IMG/VR virus record: IMGVR_UViG_3300010885_011380
Coordinates: 1-55,574 of that record
Reading direction: 5' to 3' (one strand)
Source of the DNA: a virus
Length of the DNA stretch: 55,574 nt
Position 1 is the first letter of the stretch, and each line of letters opens with the position of its first letter. A program made the position numbers and the translations under genes. The notes beneath the pieces are model-generated. The model searched no databases. It saw only the letters and a program-made list of their open reading frames with translations, and was not told where the DNA came from. Below, piece by piece: positions 41,603-49,108 of this stretch.

Positions 41603-41850
41603 TTCTTGGGCTTCCTTGCCTTGCGTTCAGCCCACTCGTTCGGGTAGTTGCTCTTGAAGATGTCCTCAATCCATGTCATCGGGAACTGCTGCTCGACATC
41701 TCGCCCATCGGGGAGGGTCGCATAGAGCCAGCAGTCGTCCTCCTCGGGACGGAGGATGCGGATCTCATACTCGCCGCTGTCCTTGCCGTCTTCGAGATCG
41801 ACCTTGTCACCGATCCTGAGCCGTGTGGTCGTGCGTGTCTTCGCCATCAT
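41599..41850 (-). CDS. Hypothetical protein, SH3-like beta pattern
   Basis: 83 residues. Beta pattern with a likely SH3-type barrel: RLRIGDKVDLEDGKDSGEYEIRILRPEEDDCWLYATLPDG, then a basic helix NEWAERKARKPKK. Both ends overlap neighbours by four bases, so it sits in a coupled operon. No recognised family. Confidence 0.55.
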   Translation of the reverse strand: MMAKTRTTTRLRIGDKVDLEDGKDSGEYEIRILRPEEDDCWLYATLPDGRDVEQQFPMTWIEDIFKSNYPNEWAERKARKPKK

Positions 41851-42116
41851 TCACCATCCGTAGTTCGGAACTTCCCGTTCTGTGCTTCCGCCTCACGCCG
41901 CATCTCGTCCAACGCTGTGTCGCCCTCGACCTGCACGGCATGGGATCGCAGCCGTTCGATGCGTCTTCGCATGACACCGATCCACAGGCGCAGCCCCTTG
42001 GGGTCTTGGATAAGACTCTCGCAGTCCTCATCGACGAAAATGGCGATCTCTCGGAGCATAGCATCGCAGTCGTTCACGATGCTTCTCAATCGGGTATGCG
42101 TGGGTTGTATTTCCAT
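41847..42116 (-). CDS. Hypothetical helical protein
   Basis: 89 residues. Helical throughout (TRLRSIVNDCDAMLREIAIFVDEDCESL, GLRLWIGVMRRRIERLRS), ending in an Asp/Glu-rich tail. Coupled to both neighbours in a run of small genes. Unrecognised. Confidence 0.5.
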   Translation of the reverse strand: MEIQPTHTRLRSIVNDCDAMLREIAIFVDEDCESLIQDPKGLRLWIGVMRRRIERLRSHAVQVEGDTALDEMRREAEAQNGKFRTTDGE

Positions 42117-42117
42117 G

Positions 42118-42228
42118 TCACCTCACGGTTTTGAGGATGAAGAGGAGCAAAGAGACGAGGAGAATGGCGGAGACGAAGCCCCGCCAAAAGATGACCTGCC
42201 TCGCCTTGCGTTCGTAATCATTCAGCAT
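42118..42228 (-). CDS. Micro-membrane protein (36 residues)
   Basis: 36-residue frame: polar, basic N-terminus (LNDYERKARQVIFWRG) and a hydrophobic helix FVSAILLVSLLLFIL, ending KTVR. It overlaps the end of the upstream gene by 11 bases and ends one base before the next start. Single-pass membrane peptide. Confidence 0.5.
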   Translation of the reverse strand: MLNDYERKARQVIFWRGFVSAILLVSLLLFILKTVR

Positions 42229-42349
42229 CGTCGTCCTCCATGCGCTCCATCGTGTCGCCCATGAGTTGCCATATGCAGATGGCGAACGCCACGATCATGC
42301 CCAAAAGGAATGCGATTGCAGTCCATATCAGGGGAAACGAGAATTGCAT
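42218..42349 (-). CDS. Micro-membrane protein (43 residues)
   Basis: Starts at the TGATG overlap with the SPFH-like gene. Hydrophobic helix FPLIWTAIAFLLGMIVAFAICIWQL followed by the acidic tail GDTMERMEDDDAE. Likely a single-pass inner-membrane peptide made together with the SPFH-like protein and the next micro-membrane protein. Confidence 0.5.
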   Translation of the reverse strand: MQFSFPLIWTAIAFLLGMIVAFAICIWQLMGDTMERMEDDDAE

Positions 42350-42780
42350 CAACGCTTGCCCGATTCGAGGATCGGAAGGTTCGCCTCGGTCGGCACATAG
42401 ATGACCGAGTTCGATCCGCTTTCGAGGTTCTGAATCCACAGGTATCGGAGGTAGCCCTCGTTGCCCTGAAGACTCTCACCGATGATTCGGTTGGCTTCAG
42501 CCACGCCCTTCGCCCGTTCGATCTCGGCGGAGGCGAGTGCCTTGGCGGAGTCGAGTTTCGCCTGTGCCTCAAGCACGGCGATCTTGCGGTTGCCCTCGGC
42601 TTGGGCGAGTTCGGCTTGCCCCTCCATCTCCGCAGACCAAACCTTGTAGCGGGGAAGGACATAGGCGCAGCCGCCGATGCCGCCGCCGACGATGAAGATG
42701 CCCGCAACCACCCACACCGCCATTGCGATGTGATCTGCCCGAGTGGATTCTGCGGGTTTGCCTGACCAATGACTCGACAT
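42349..42780 (-). CDS. Membrane protein with prohibitin/SPFH-like helical tail
   Basis: 143 residues from ATG 42780 (AAAGGGA site). N-terminal TM with Gly-rich core (AMAVWVVAGIFIVGGGIGGCAYVLP), then Ala/Glu helix (AELAQAEGNRKIAVLEAQAKLDSAKALASAEIERAKG) and the conserved end VAEANRIIGESLQGNEGYLRYLWIQNLESGSNSVIYVPTEANLPIL. This is the short phage/bacterial family related to the C-terminal part of SPFH (band 7) proteins, without the SPFH core domain. Probably a membrane scaffold; its role in phages is unclear. Confidence 0.7.
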   Translation of the reverse strand: MSSHWSGKPAESTRADHIAMAVWVVAGIFIVGGGIGGCAYVLPRYKVWSAEMEGQAELAQAEGNRKIAVLEAQAKLDSAKALASAEIERAKGVAEANRIIGESLQGNEGYLRYLWIQNLESGSNSVIYVPTEANLPILESGKR

Positions 42781-42852
42781 GTGATTCCCTTTCTTCATTG
42801 AGGATATCGCCATACATGGATCGAATCCATGCGGCGGCATTCCCGATTTGCA

Positions 42853-43491
42853 TCATTGCGGTCGATTTAGTTCACGGAGCCTCGCCTCAGCCTCCTGCAT
42901 GGCAGCGGTCGCTTGAGCAAGCCGCAGGGTGAACTTCTCACGCTGCGCCGTGAACTGCCTCTCCGATGCGGCGACCTTGCGCTCGTTCGCCTCCAACGCC
43001 CTTTCGGCGGCTCTTGCCGTGGCTGCGGCGATGCGCCGCTCCTCCCTCTCCGTCACGGCTTTGTCACGGAGGGAACGCAGCATCTCGTTCCGCTCATGCT
43101 CGTTGCGGAGGAACTCGTTGCGGTTCGAGATGTGTGCGTTGTGGATCGTGATCCCGATCTCTGCGAGGATCGGATCGTTCGTGGCGACCTCACCGATGAC
43201 ACCGATCTCGCCCATCAGCATGAGCAGCCGCCTCATCTCCTCGGGAGTCACATTGACTCCGTTCACGAGCGAGATTGATGCCGTGGTCGGTTCGATGTCG
43301 GACTTGGCGAGGTGGATGGCGAGATGGACGGAGGGCGGCGAGATGCCCGATTGGTTGCCGAGCAGACCGTGATCGGTGACATGGATCACGGGATACTCGA
43401 CGCTCATCTTGACCGAAGCCATCGGTGAGAGCGAGACGATCTCAGCCAAGCGGTCGAGCGCACGGCGGTTGAGTGCGTGGATGTCGATCAT
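42853..43491 (-). CDS. Hypothetical coiled-coil protein
   Basis: 212 residues from ATG 43491, overlapping the upstream stop. The first 125 residues are a mixed globular domain (ASVKMSVEYPVIHVTDHG, EIGVIGEVATNDPILAEIGITIH). The rest is a long Ala/Glu/Arg coiled coil (AVTEREERRIAAATARAAERALEANERKVAASERQF). The longer open frame upstream of 43491 is antisense artefact. No family recognised. Confidence 0.6.
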   Translation of the reverse strand: MIDIHALNRRALDRLAEIVSLSPMASVKMSVEYPVIHVTDHGLLGNQSGISPPSVHLAIHLAKSDIEPTTASISLVNGVNVTPEEMRRLLMLMGEIGVIGEVATNDPILAEIGITIHNAHISNRNEFLRNEHERNEMLRSLRDKAVTEREERRIAAATARAAERALEANERKVAASERQFTAQREKFTLRLAQATAAMQEAEARLRELNRPQ

Positions 43492-43784
43492 TCCATCACC
43501 TCCATCACCTTGGCGACTCGCTTGCCGACGAGGATGAGTTCGGAGAGTTCGGGGGTCATCGTGTAGTACGATGCGTGGTCGGCACCCACGGTAGCCTTCC
43601 ATGCACCGTTCCTGCGGCGACCGTAGACGGTCACACGGGGAGACGAGAGCGCATAGTCGGGATTCACCCGTGAGAGTTGCACGGTGACCGCCGTGGCAGT
43701 CAGCCCGACTTCGATGCGGTACTCGCAGGTGCGGGCGCAGATGCGCTCGACTGCGTCTCGGAAATGGGGGTCGGTGGGCTTCAT
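43488..43784 (-). CDS. Hypothetical small protein
   Basis: 98 residues, ATGA-coupled on both sides. Pattern: helix DPHFRDAVERICARTCEYRIEVGL, strands ATAVTVQLSRVNPDYALSSPRVTVYGRRRNGAWKATVG, helix SELILVGKRVAKVMEVME. Alpha/beta fold of unknown function. Confidence 0.55.
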   Translation of the reverse strand: MKPTDPHFRDAVERICARTCEYRIEVGLTATAVTVQLSRVNPDYALSSPRVTVYGRRRNGAWKATVGADHASYYTMTPELSELILVGKRVAKVMEVME

Positions 43785-44149
43785 CGGTCGATCCAATTCT
43801 TGAGCCACCCGTAGTGGGTGTCGAGGAACTCGGCGGTGTACGGATTCGGTTCGTTGCACCACCTCCGCACGGCATCCGCCGATCCGTAGCAGCGGATCGG
43901 GAGGTAGTTGAAGCAGAGGATGACGATGTCCCGAATCTGACCGATGGAACGGTCGTCGGCACGGCACACGGCTGCGCTGAGGTCGTTGGACAGACAGGCG
44001 GTGAGGAACCCACCGCACGGCGTGCGGTGGTAAACCCATCGGGCGAGTGCCCCTAGGAACTGCGGGTCGATCCTCGCAAGCAGTTCGTCGTCGGGATTGT
44101 ACACGCAGGTGGTCTTGGCGGTGGTCTTGGCTTGATCGGTCATGGTCAT
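43781..44149 (-). CDS. Hypothetical protein, first gene of minus-strand operon
   Basis: 122 residues; GAGGAG before ATG 44149. Polar N-terminus then helical Cys/Trp-containing domain (PQFLGALARWVYHRTPCGGFLTACLSNDLSAAVCRADDRSIGQIRDIVILCFNYLP, ADAVRRWCNEPNPYTAEFLDTHYGWLKNW). No recognised family. Strong promoter TTGCAA-N16-TATCTT upstream; it leads the coupled run of small genes down to at least 42853. Confidence 0.6.
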   Translation of the reverse strand: MTMTDQAKTTAKTTCVYNPDDELLARIDPQFLGALARWVYHRTPCGGFLTACLSNDLSAAVCRADDRSIGQIRDIVILCFNYLPIRCYGSADAVRRWCNEPNPYTAEFLDTHYGWLKNWIDR

Positions 44150-44169
44150 GGTATAGACTCCTCGTCCGA

Positions 44170-44197
44170 AAGATACGATACTATTCCCCGCTTGCAA
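44170..44197 (-). promoter_or_regulatory. Early-type promoter TTGCAA-N16-TATCTT
   Basis: -35 at 44192-44197, -10 TATCTT at 44170-44175; starts the 43781-44149 operon. Confidence 0.75.
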
Positions 44198-44208
44198 ATC
44201 GAATCGCT

Positions 44209-44271
44209 GAAAAACACTACCGCCTCGGGATCGGCTCCGAGGCGGCGGTGCATGGGGGAAAAGATGTTCTT
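44209..44271 (-). ncRNA. Candidate small RNA A (promoter-terminator cassette)
   Basis: A promoter, TTGACT (44300-44305)-N16-TACAGT (44278-44283), is followed after about 20 bases by a terminator: stem CCGCCTCGG / CCGAGGCGG (44220-44245) and then TTTTT. The predicted transcript is ~62 nt with no ORF. Together with cassette B it shares an ATCTTTTC / GCATG / CCTCGGAGC..CCGAGG core. Could be a regulatory RNA or a transcriptional insulator. Confidence 0.5.
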
Positions 44272-44327
44272 GACACGACTGTAGGGCGGAAGTGGGTTGA
44301 GTCAAATCCAAATCATCGGATTCTTGC

Positions 44328-44371
44328 AAAAACACAAGTGCCTCGGCTTTCCGCTCCGAGGCACTCATGCA
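44328..44371 (-). ncRNA. Candidate small RNA B (promoter-terminator cassette)
   Basis: Promoter TTGGAC (44400-44405)-N16-TATCTT (44378-44383), then at once a perfect 10-bp stem AGTGCCTCGG / CCGAGGCACT (44337-44365) and TTGTGTTTTT. The transcript would be ~44 nt, essentially the hairpin. Related in sequence to cassette A, 90 bases away. Confidence 0.5.
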
Positions 44372-44405
44372 AGAGAAAAGATATGCACTACGAAGATGCG
44401 TCCAA

Positions 44406-44497
44406 ATTGTTCGATTGCAAGCACTTGCAAGCGATTCAAGCGATCCTGCGGCAGTTTCCGTTCAATCTGCGAGGGTTGTGACGGCTGTGCAGCCCAA
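44406..44497. other. Short gap upstream of RNA cassettes
   Basis: No ORF with ribosome site; contains AAGCACTTGCAAGCGATTC, a direct/inverted TTGC-rich stretch, which may hold further promoter elements (TTGCAA-N16-CATCTT). Confidence 0.3.
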
Positions 44498-44842
44498 TCA
44501 CTTCGGCGGGGTGATCCACGGCTCAGTCATCCGCATGAGATGCTCCACGACCAAGGTGTCCAGGTTGGCGATTTCCCTCGGGGTCGTGAGGTCGTCGTCA
44601 AAGTGGTGCGTGACGGTTTGAGTCGGAGGGTCGATCATGGCGATGCTGCCCGTGTAAGCCATCGACATGACCTCGTCACGCCTCCATTCGCCCGTGCCTA
44701 GGGCGACGAATTCCCTCGCCGTCACGGTGTGGTGCTGTCGGGTGAACGCATCCTGTGCGATGTAGACGGGGGCATAGCCTCCGTCGATCAGCCCGAGGGG
44801 AATGCCGTACTGTTGGAATGTGGCGTGGGTGGATGTCAGCAT
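44498..44842 (-). CDS. Hypothetical protein
   Basis: 114 residues. Mixed alpha/beta (STHATFQQYGIPLGLIDGGYAPVYIAQDAFTRQHHTVTAREFVALGTGEW, then HHFDDDLTTPREIANLDTLVVEHLMRM). It follows the hyperacidic gene by 3 bases and is probably co-transcribed with it. No recognised family. Confidence 0.55.
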   Translation of the reverse strand: MLTSTHATFQQYGIPLGLIDGGYAPVYIAQDAFTRQHHTVTAREFVALGTGEWRRDEVMSMAYTGSIAMIDPPTQTVTHHFDDDLTTPREIANLDTLVVEHLMRMTEPWITPPK

Positions 44843-44845
44843 GGG

Positions 44846-45028
44846 TCACCAATCGTCATCATCGTCATCCTCGTCCTCATCGTAGTCGAGGTTCGGATCA
44901 TCGGGCACGAAAGTGTCGTCGTCTAAATCTTCCTCATCGTCATCGTCATCGTCTTCGATTTCATCCTCGTCCTCTTCCTCGTCCTCCTCATCATCGTCCC
45001 AATCCTCGTCATCGTCCCAAGAAGCCAT
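44846..45028 (-). CDS. Hyperacidic small protein (60 residues)
   Basis: Starts at ATG 45028 (ASWDDDEDWDDDEEDEEE...). About two thirds of residues are Asp or Glu, interrupted by a few Trp/Phe/Tyr and a TFVPDDPNLDY break. The net charge and size fit DNA-mimic inhibitors of restriction enzymes or a charge-buffering peptide, but low-complexity acidic runs can also be non-specific. Downstream of the CobT-like gene's terminator, before a coupled small gene. Confidence 0.55.
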   Translation of the reverse strand: MASWDDDEDWDDDEEDEEEDEDEIEDDDDDDEEDLDDDTFVPDDPNLDYDEDEDDDDDDW

Positions 45029-45047
45029 GATCGGTTCCAACCTTTCA

Positions 45048-45082
45048 AAAAGAAGAACGCCCCCCGTGGGAAGGGGCGTTCT
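45048..45082 (-). terminator. Terminator after the CobT-like gene
   Basis: Stem AGAACGCCCC / GGGGCGTTCT with loop TTCCCACGG on the minus strand, followed by TCTTTTT. Perfect 10-bp stem. Confidence 0.85.
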
Positions 45083-45101
45083 ATCTAGTGTGCGGGACGG
45101 G

Positions 45102-47546
45102 TCACTTGCTGATCAGTTCAGCGACCCGCACGAGGAGCGGTCGGTTGCCCTTCCGCTTGCGGAGGAGGGCATCGGTCGCCGCCGCCGCATCCTCCGTGCC
45201 GTGCTGCTCCCCGCTGCCTGAGAGGCTGATCCCGATGTACTCGTCGTACCCGCCCGCCTTGCGGATTGCGCTCCACCCGTCCTTCCGCCAACGGGCGACG
45301 AACTCGTCGGCAAGCCTCGTCCGCATCTCGGGGGTCATTGCGGCTCCCTTGTCGTCCACCTGCATGACGCAGACCGCCCGATGTGCGGTGCTGCGAACCT
45401 CGTACTCGTCGGTGAGGCTCATGCAGATCGCCTTGCCGCCGACACGGTCGTGGAAGATGTCGAGAAGCACCTTCGTCTCCATGAGCGAGGAAGGCTCGTG
45501 GGGCGAGAAGGAGTTCGTCTTGTCGTTCGGCACGAGGTAGTCGTTGCCCGTGCGGGGATCGTGCCACACCATGTACGGGGTGTTGTCGGGCTTCACGGAG
45601 GCGAACTTGTTGCAGTACTCCACCGTGCTGCGGTTCGCTCTCACCAAGCGGTCGTTCGGATCGCCGTCCGTCAGCACGACGAGGTTCACCAACTGAAGGT
45701 TGCGGGAACGCTTGAAGTCCTCGCAGACCTTGAGCATCCCGAGGAGTGCGCTGTTGAGTGGCGTGTCGCCCATCAAGAGCCAATTCGGGATCATGCTCAT
45801 CGTCGGGCTGAAGGGGATCTTCGCCGCCTTGCAGAACGCCGACACGGGAGCCTGCGCCCGCACGGAAGAAGTCTCCTCCACGATGTGCGACCCGACGAGG
45901 AGAAGCCCACAAGCCTCCACGAAGTCACGCTGCGCCATCCCGTCCTGAAGCAGGGTCACGACCCTGTTGCCGATGAACTCGCCGCCGAAGTTGCCCTTGG
46001 CGAAGGAACCGCCCTTGACGGCGATCTCCCTGTTCTCACGGGAGGTGAAGCCGTAGATGCGGAACGGCTTGTTCGCACGGCGGCAGAAGTGCGCAAGCAT
46101 GATCGCTTGGCTCATCGACTCGTAGAACAACTTGCGGTCGGGCATCGAAGCACTCATGTCGATCAGCATCACCATGCCGTGGTTCTGACCGTCAGCGACC
46201 GTCTCGGTGCGGAGGAAGATGTCCTCGCTCACACGGTACGCATGGAGGCGGCTCATGTCGATCACGCCCGAATCGGAGGTCGCCGTGCGGCGGAACTCGT
46301 TCGCAGCCTTACGGAGGTCGAACTCGGTGCCGAGCATCATCACCGAAGCCCTGTTCTGCCGCAGCCACTCGGGGTAGTAAAGGCGGGCGATCTCACCGAT
46401 GGTGCAGGTCGTCTTGCCGTCCCCTGAAAGGCGACTGCCCATCGAACGCAGGTCTGCGAGTGTCGTGGAGATGTCCAAGGTGAACCCATTGGTCGGCTCG
46501 GGGATCGTGCAGTAGTGGAGGTCGTTCTTGCCCTGACTCACGCAGGACTCGACCGCAGCCTGAATCGAAGCATCAATCAGGGAGTCGAGCGAGGAATCGT
46601 CGGCATCGACGGACTTGTCATCCTTCTCGCCCTTGACCTCGTCGTCCCCCTGCGGATCGGCATCGGCATCGGACTCGCCTTCGGCATCGTCGGACTCACC
46701 TTCGGCATCATCGGATTCGGCATCGGCATCGTCCGACTCGCTCTCGCCCTCCTCGCCTTCGCCCTCGCCATCCTCATCGACCTCCACCGACATCTCCTCT
46801 TCGCCGCCCTCGCCGTCTTCCTGATCCTCGGGCTTCTCGCTCCCATCACCCTTCTCGCTCTTCTGCGACTTCGACTTGCCGCTCTCCTGATCCTCCTCGC
46901 CTTCCTGCGGGAGATCGGAGTCTTGCTGCTTGGCGAAGTCGTAGATTTCCTTCGTGAGGGCGACGACCTCGTCCCATGTCTCGGTTTCAGCGACACGGTT
47001 GACGAGAGGCATCTCCTCACGCTTGAACGGCACGGAGATGAACGCACCCTGCTTGTAGTGGATCAGGATGCGGTCGATGAGGTTGAGGTCGGCAAGGCTC
47101 TTGCCTTGGGCGGCGAGTTTCCGCAAGCCGCAGAAGTCGGCGGTCGTCCACCACTCGTACATAAGGTAGAAGAACCGCTTCGCACCTGGCAGCGACCGCT
47201 TGATCATGCGTTCGATGCGCATATCCTCGACCACATTGAGGTAGTGGTGGACACGCTTGGCGTTCTTGGGGTTTGGGTCGATGCGCTGCATGGCATCGGA
47301 GATCGCCGTGCCCTGCGGCGTGTAGAGAGCATGACCGATCTCGTGGAGGAGGAACCCGTCATGGATATCCTCGGGGACATTCAGGACGGGCATCTTGAGG
47401 AGGGGCATCTCGCCCTTCTGCGACGGGTAGAACTGCGCCGTCTTCGCCGTGGGGCTGTACTCGACCCGAAGATGTTGGGACGAGAGGAAGTTCGCCAGTC
47501 GCCGCTTGCGGGCGATGTAGGCGAAAGTCGGCAGGGTGTTGGTCAT
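45102..47546 (-). CDS. CobT-like protein: HExxH metallopeptidase-like and VWA domains
   Basis: 814 residues. The N-terminal domain has LHEIGH (zinc motif H68-E-I-G-H72) and NVVEDMRIE (about 104-112) as the third conserved block of the VWA-associated peptidase family. A Ser/Asp/Glu linker (~215-320) contains SDDAEGE repeats. The VWA domain shows MIDAS LIDMSASM (D463, S465, S467), a GDTPLNSAL threonine loop and VLTDGDPND. The arrangement matches cobalt-chelatase CobT-like proteins that work with MoxR/CobS AAA+ ATPases, which T4-like marine phages often carry elsewhere. Likely role is remodelling or protease function on an unknown target, not cobalamin synthesis. Confidence 0.85.
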   Translation of the reverse strand: MTNTLPTFAYIARKRRLANFLSSQHLRVEYSPTAKTAQFYPSQKGEMPLLKMPVLNVPEDIHDGFLLHEIGHALYTPQGTAISDAMQRIDPNPKNAKRVHHYLNVVEDMRIERMIKRSLPGAKRFFYLMYEWWTTADFCGLRKLAAQGKSLADLNLIDRILIHYKQGAFISVPFKREEMPLVNRVAETETWDEVVALTKEIYDFAKQQDSDLPQEGEEDQESGKSKSQKSEKGDGSEKPEDQEDGEGGEEEMSVEVDEDGEGEGEEGESESDDADAESDDAEGESDDAEGESDADADPQGDDEVKGEKDDKSVDADDSSLDSLIDASIQAAVESCVSQGKNDLHYCTIPEPTNGFTLDISTTLADLRSMGSRLSGDGKTTCTIGEIARLYYPEWLRQNRASVMMLGTEFDLRKAANEFRRTATSDSGVIDMSRLHAYRVSEDIFLRTETVADGQNHGMVMLIDMSASMPDRKLFYESMSQAIMLAHFCRRANKPFRIYGFTSRENREIAVKGGSFAKGNFGGEFIGNRVVTLLQDGMAQRDFVEACGLLLVGSHIVEETSSVRAQAPVSAFCKAAKIPFSPTMSMIPNWLLMGDTPLNSALLGMLKVCEDFKRSRNLQLVNLVVLTDGDPNDRLVRANRSTVEYCNKFASVKPDNTPYMVWHDPRTGNDYLVPNDKTNSFSPHEPSSLMETKVLLDIFHDRVGGKAICMSLTDEYEVRSTAHRAVCVMQVDDKGAAMTPEMRTRLADEFVARWRKDGWSAIRKAGGYDEYIGISLSGSGEQHGTEDAAAATDALLRKRKGNRPLLVRVAELISK

Positions 47547-47567
47547 CGGGCAAAATCTCCTAGTCGA

Positions 47568-47595
47568 AAGATAACATTGGAAACGGTCGATGCAA
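47568..47595 (-). promoter_or_regulatory. Early-type promoter TTGCAT-N16-TATCTT
   Basis: -35 at 47590-47595, -10 at 47568-47573; drives the CobT-like gene. Divergent from the late motif at 47632. Confidence 0.75.
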
Positions 47596-47631
47596 ACCGA
47601 ATCGGGTGCAAATCGAAGACATTGTTTGTCC

Positions 47632-47639
47632 GATAAATA
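47632..47639 (+). promoter_or_regulatory. Late promoter motif GATAAATA
   Basis: Upstream of the first gene of the right-hand plus-strand island. Confidence 0.65.
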
Positions 47640-47705
47640 CCAAACGATCAATCTGATCGGATGGAAATTGCAACTCTGCCGCTGAATGCTACCTTTTGGA
47701 GTAAG

Positions 47706-48455
47706 ATGAAAGACTTCCACGAACTTGTACGCACGATCACCGAATCGGTCAAGGTGACCTTCGGCAAGCCCGAGCGGTTCCGAGGCAAACTCGAAGGCAG
47801 GTCGATCAGGATTCCGATCCTGCTAGGCAACCTCGAAATTGGTGAGATCAAAGCGGATTTCGAGGTGCATGGTCGGACTGCCACGAGCCGTGGGGCGGGA
47901 TACGAGGTCATCGACGGGTATTCGGTCGAGTACATGGATGCCCGTCTGAGGGGTCAAGAGCAAGCCGACAGCGTCAGGGTCGGGGGACAGTTCGACTCTG
48001 CTCCGAAGGCTCTCAACGAGGTCAAGCGGCGTGTAGCCGCCCGTGTCGCCGCCCTAGACGCTCCCCCCGAGGGAGTGTCCGTGAGGAAGGTTCCGACTCT
48101 GCGAGAGCGTCTCAAGGGCGATCCGAAGGCATGGGCGCATTGGTCGTATGTCGAGGTCGTGTTGCCGCAGATGGCTGCGGGTGCGCCCGTGCGTCCTCCC
48201 GTGCGCCCCGATGTCGCAGGTGTACTCAGTTGGAGCGATGGCATGGATTCGTGGCTTGCCTACAGAATCCTGCGGGAGGCGATCCTACGCCTGACAAATC
48301 AGCGTCACGAGGCACCGTTCGCCTCGCAGATGAAGCACCTCGCCAAGGAGATATCGGACGAGGTGACGGATTCGACTGCCACCCAAATCGCCGCAGCGGT
48401 GTCGAGGGGGATCGCCCGATTCAACAAGATTCGTTCGATGATGGAGCAAGCATGA
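47706..48455 (+). CDS. Putative packaged (internal head) protein A
   Basis: 249 residues, unrecognised body. I chose ATG 47706 (GGAG four bases upstream); an earlier ATG at 47661 lies too near the late motif. The N-terminus KDFHELVRTITE|S resembles the T4 capsid-targeting leader KTYQEFIAE|A: basic residue, aromatic, Glu, hydrophobic, then an I-T-E protease site. The body is a beta-rich domain (RIPILLGNLEIGEIKADFEV) and helices (LAYRILREAILRL, AAVSRGIARFNKIRSMMEQA). Late expression and leader suggest incorporation in the prohead; activity unknown. Confidence 0.5.
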   Translation: MKDFHELVRTITESVKVTFGKPERFRGKLEGRSIRIPILLGNLEIGEIKADFEVHGRTATSRGAGYEVIDGYSVEYMDARLRGQEQADSVRVGGQFDSAPKALNEVKRRVAARVAALDAPPEGVSVRKVPTLRERLKGDPKAWAHWSYVEVVLPQMAAGAPVRPPVRPDVAGVLSWSDGMDSWLAYRILREAILRLTNQRHEAPFASQMKHLAKEISDEVTDSTATQIAAAVSRGIARFNKIRSMMEQA

Positions 48456-49096
48456 TACCGAACGCCGAACCGCACCCCGACGATCTCCCGAAGCCCAATC
48501 CGCTCTACACGGTGCCGATGGGCTACCTCTCCACGCACGGGCTGTTGCAGGACGGGTACATCCGCATCCTCAAGCCGTTGGCTCCGCACTCGTTCTGTTG
48601 GGACATCGACGGCACGGTCGCTTCGGTCGAATCGGGTCTGAAGTATGTCGGATCGGGCAGCATCAAGCGGCGAGGCTCCTATGCCTCCACCTACAAGGTG
48701 GTGGTGAGGACGAACCTAGGTTGGTCGGCATGGGGCACGGTTGGCAATCCCGAGAAGGGCGACTCTCCGCTGAAGGTCGGGGACACGGTGCGGCTGAAGT
48801 CGTTCCGACCCCAAGCATTCGAGAATGGGAGAGGGCAGTATTCGACCGTCATGTATCGAAACCAATACGGCACGAAGTTGTCGGGTGTCCTCACGAAGCA
48901 GAACCGACCGCCGTACTACCGACTGCCTCTGTTCGATCTCGTGCCGAACCGCACGGTCGAATTGCAGGTGCGGATGAGCAAGGTCGAGTGGTACGAGACG
49001 ATCCAATGGGACAAGTCCAAGAAGCAATGGACGCTGTGCCAAGGCAGCAAGTGGGTGCCGTTGGCTCCGAATGCCCCGCAACTCCTAGATAGATGA
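48452..49096 (+). CDS. Hypothetical late protein B
   Basis: 214 residues, start coupled to the previous stop (ATGA). Beta-rich domain with no recognised family (GYIRILKPLAPHSFCWDIDG, STYKVVVRTNLGWSAWGTVGN, VGDTVRLKSFRPQAF, NRTVELQVRMSKVEWYETI). It lacks the leader seen in its neighbours. Co-expressed with proteins A and C, so probably part of the same packaged or late module. Confidence 0.5.
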   Translation: MIPNAEPHPDDLPKPNPLYTVPMGYLSTHGLLQDGYIRILKPLAPHSFCWDIDGTVASVESGLKYVGSGSIKRRGSYASTYKVVVRTNLGWSAWGTVGNPEKGDSPLKVGDTVRLKSFRPQAFENGRGQYSTVMYRNQYGTKLSGVLTKQNRPPYYRLPLFDLVPNRTVELQVRMSKVEWYETIQWDKSKKQWTLCQGSKWVPLAPNAPQLLDR

Positions 49097-49108
49097 TTGG
49101 AGATTCGC

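Noticed and set aside
43492-44013. Long N-terminal extension of the 42853-43491 coiled-coil gene
   Set aside because: It covers two supported genes in another frame; the ATG at 43491 overlaps the upstream stop.
44150-44497. tRNA-like structure in the 348-base gap
   Set aside because: The hairpins are simple stems each followed by T-runs; no cloverleaf, anticodon arm or CCA-type end. Interpreted as terminators or small RNAs.
30410-47546. Prophage, integrase or transposon signature in the accessory region
   Set aside because: No integrase, transposase, terminal inverted repeats or attachment-site duplication seen; gene packing and promoters are continuous with the phage.
47661-47705. Earlier ATG for packaged protein A
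   Set aside because: Only 21 bases after the late motif with no ribosome site; ATG 47706 has GGAG and gives the leader shared with protein E.
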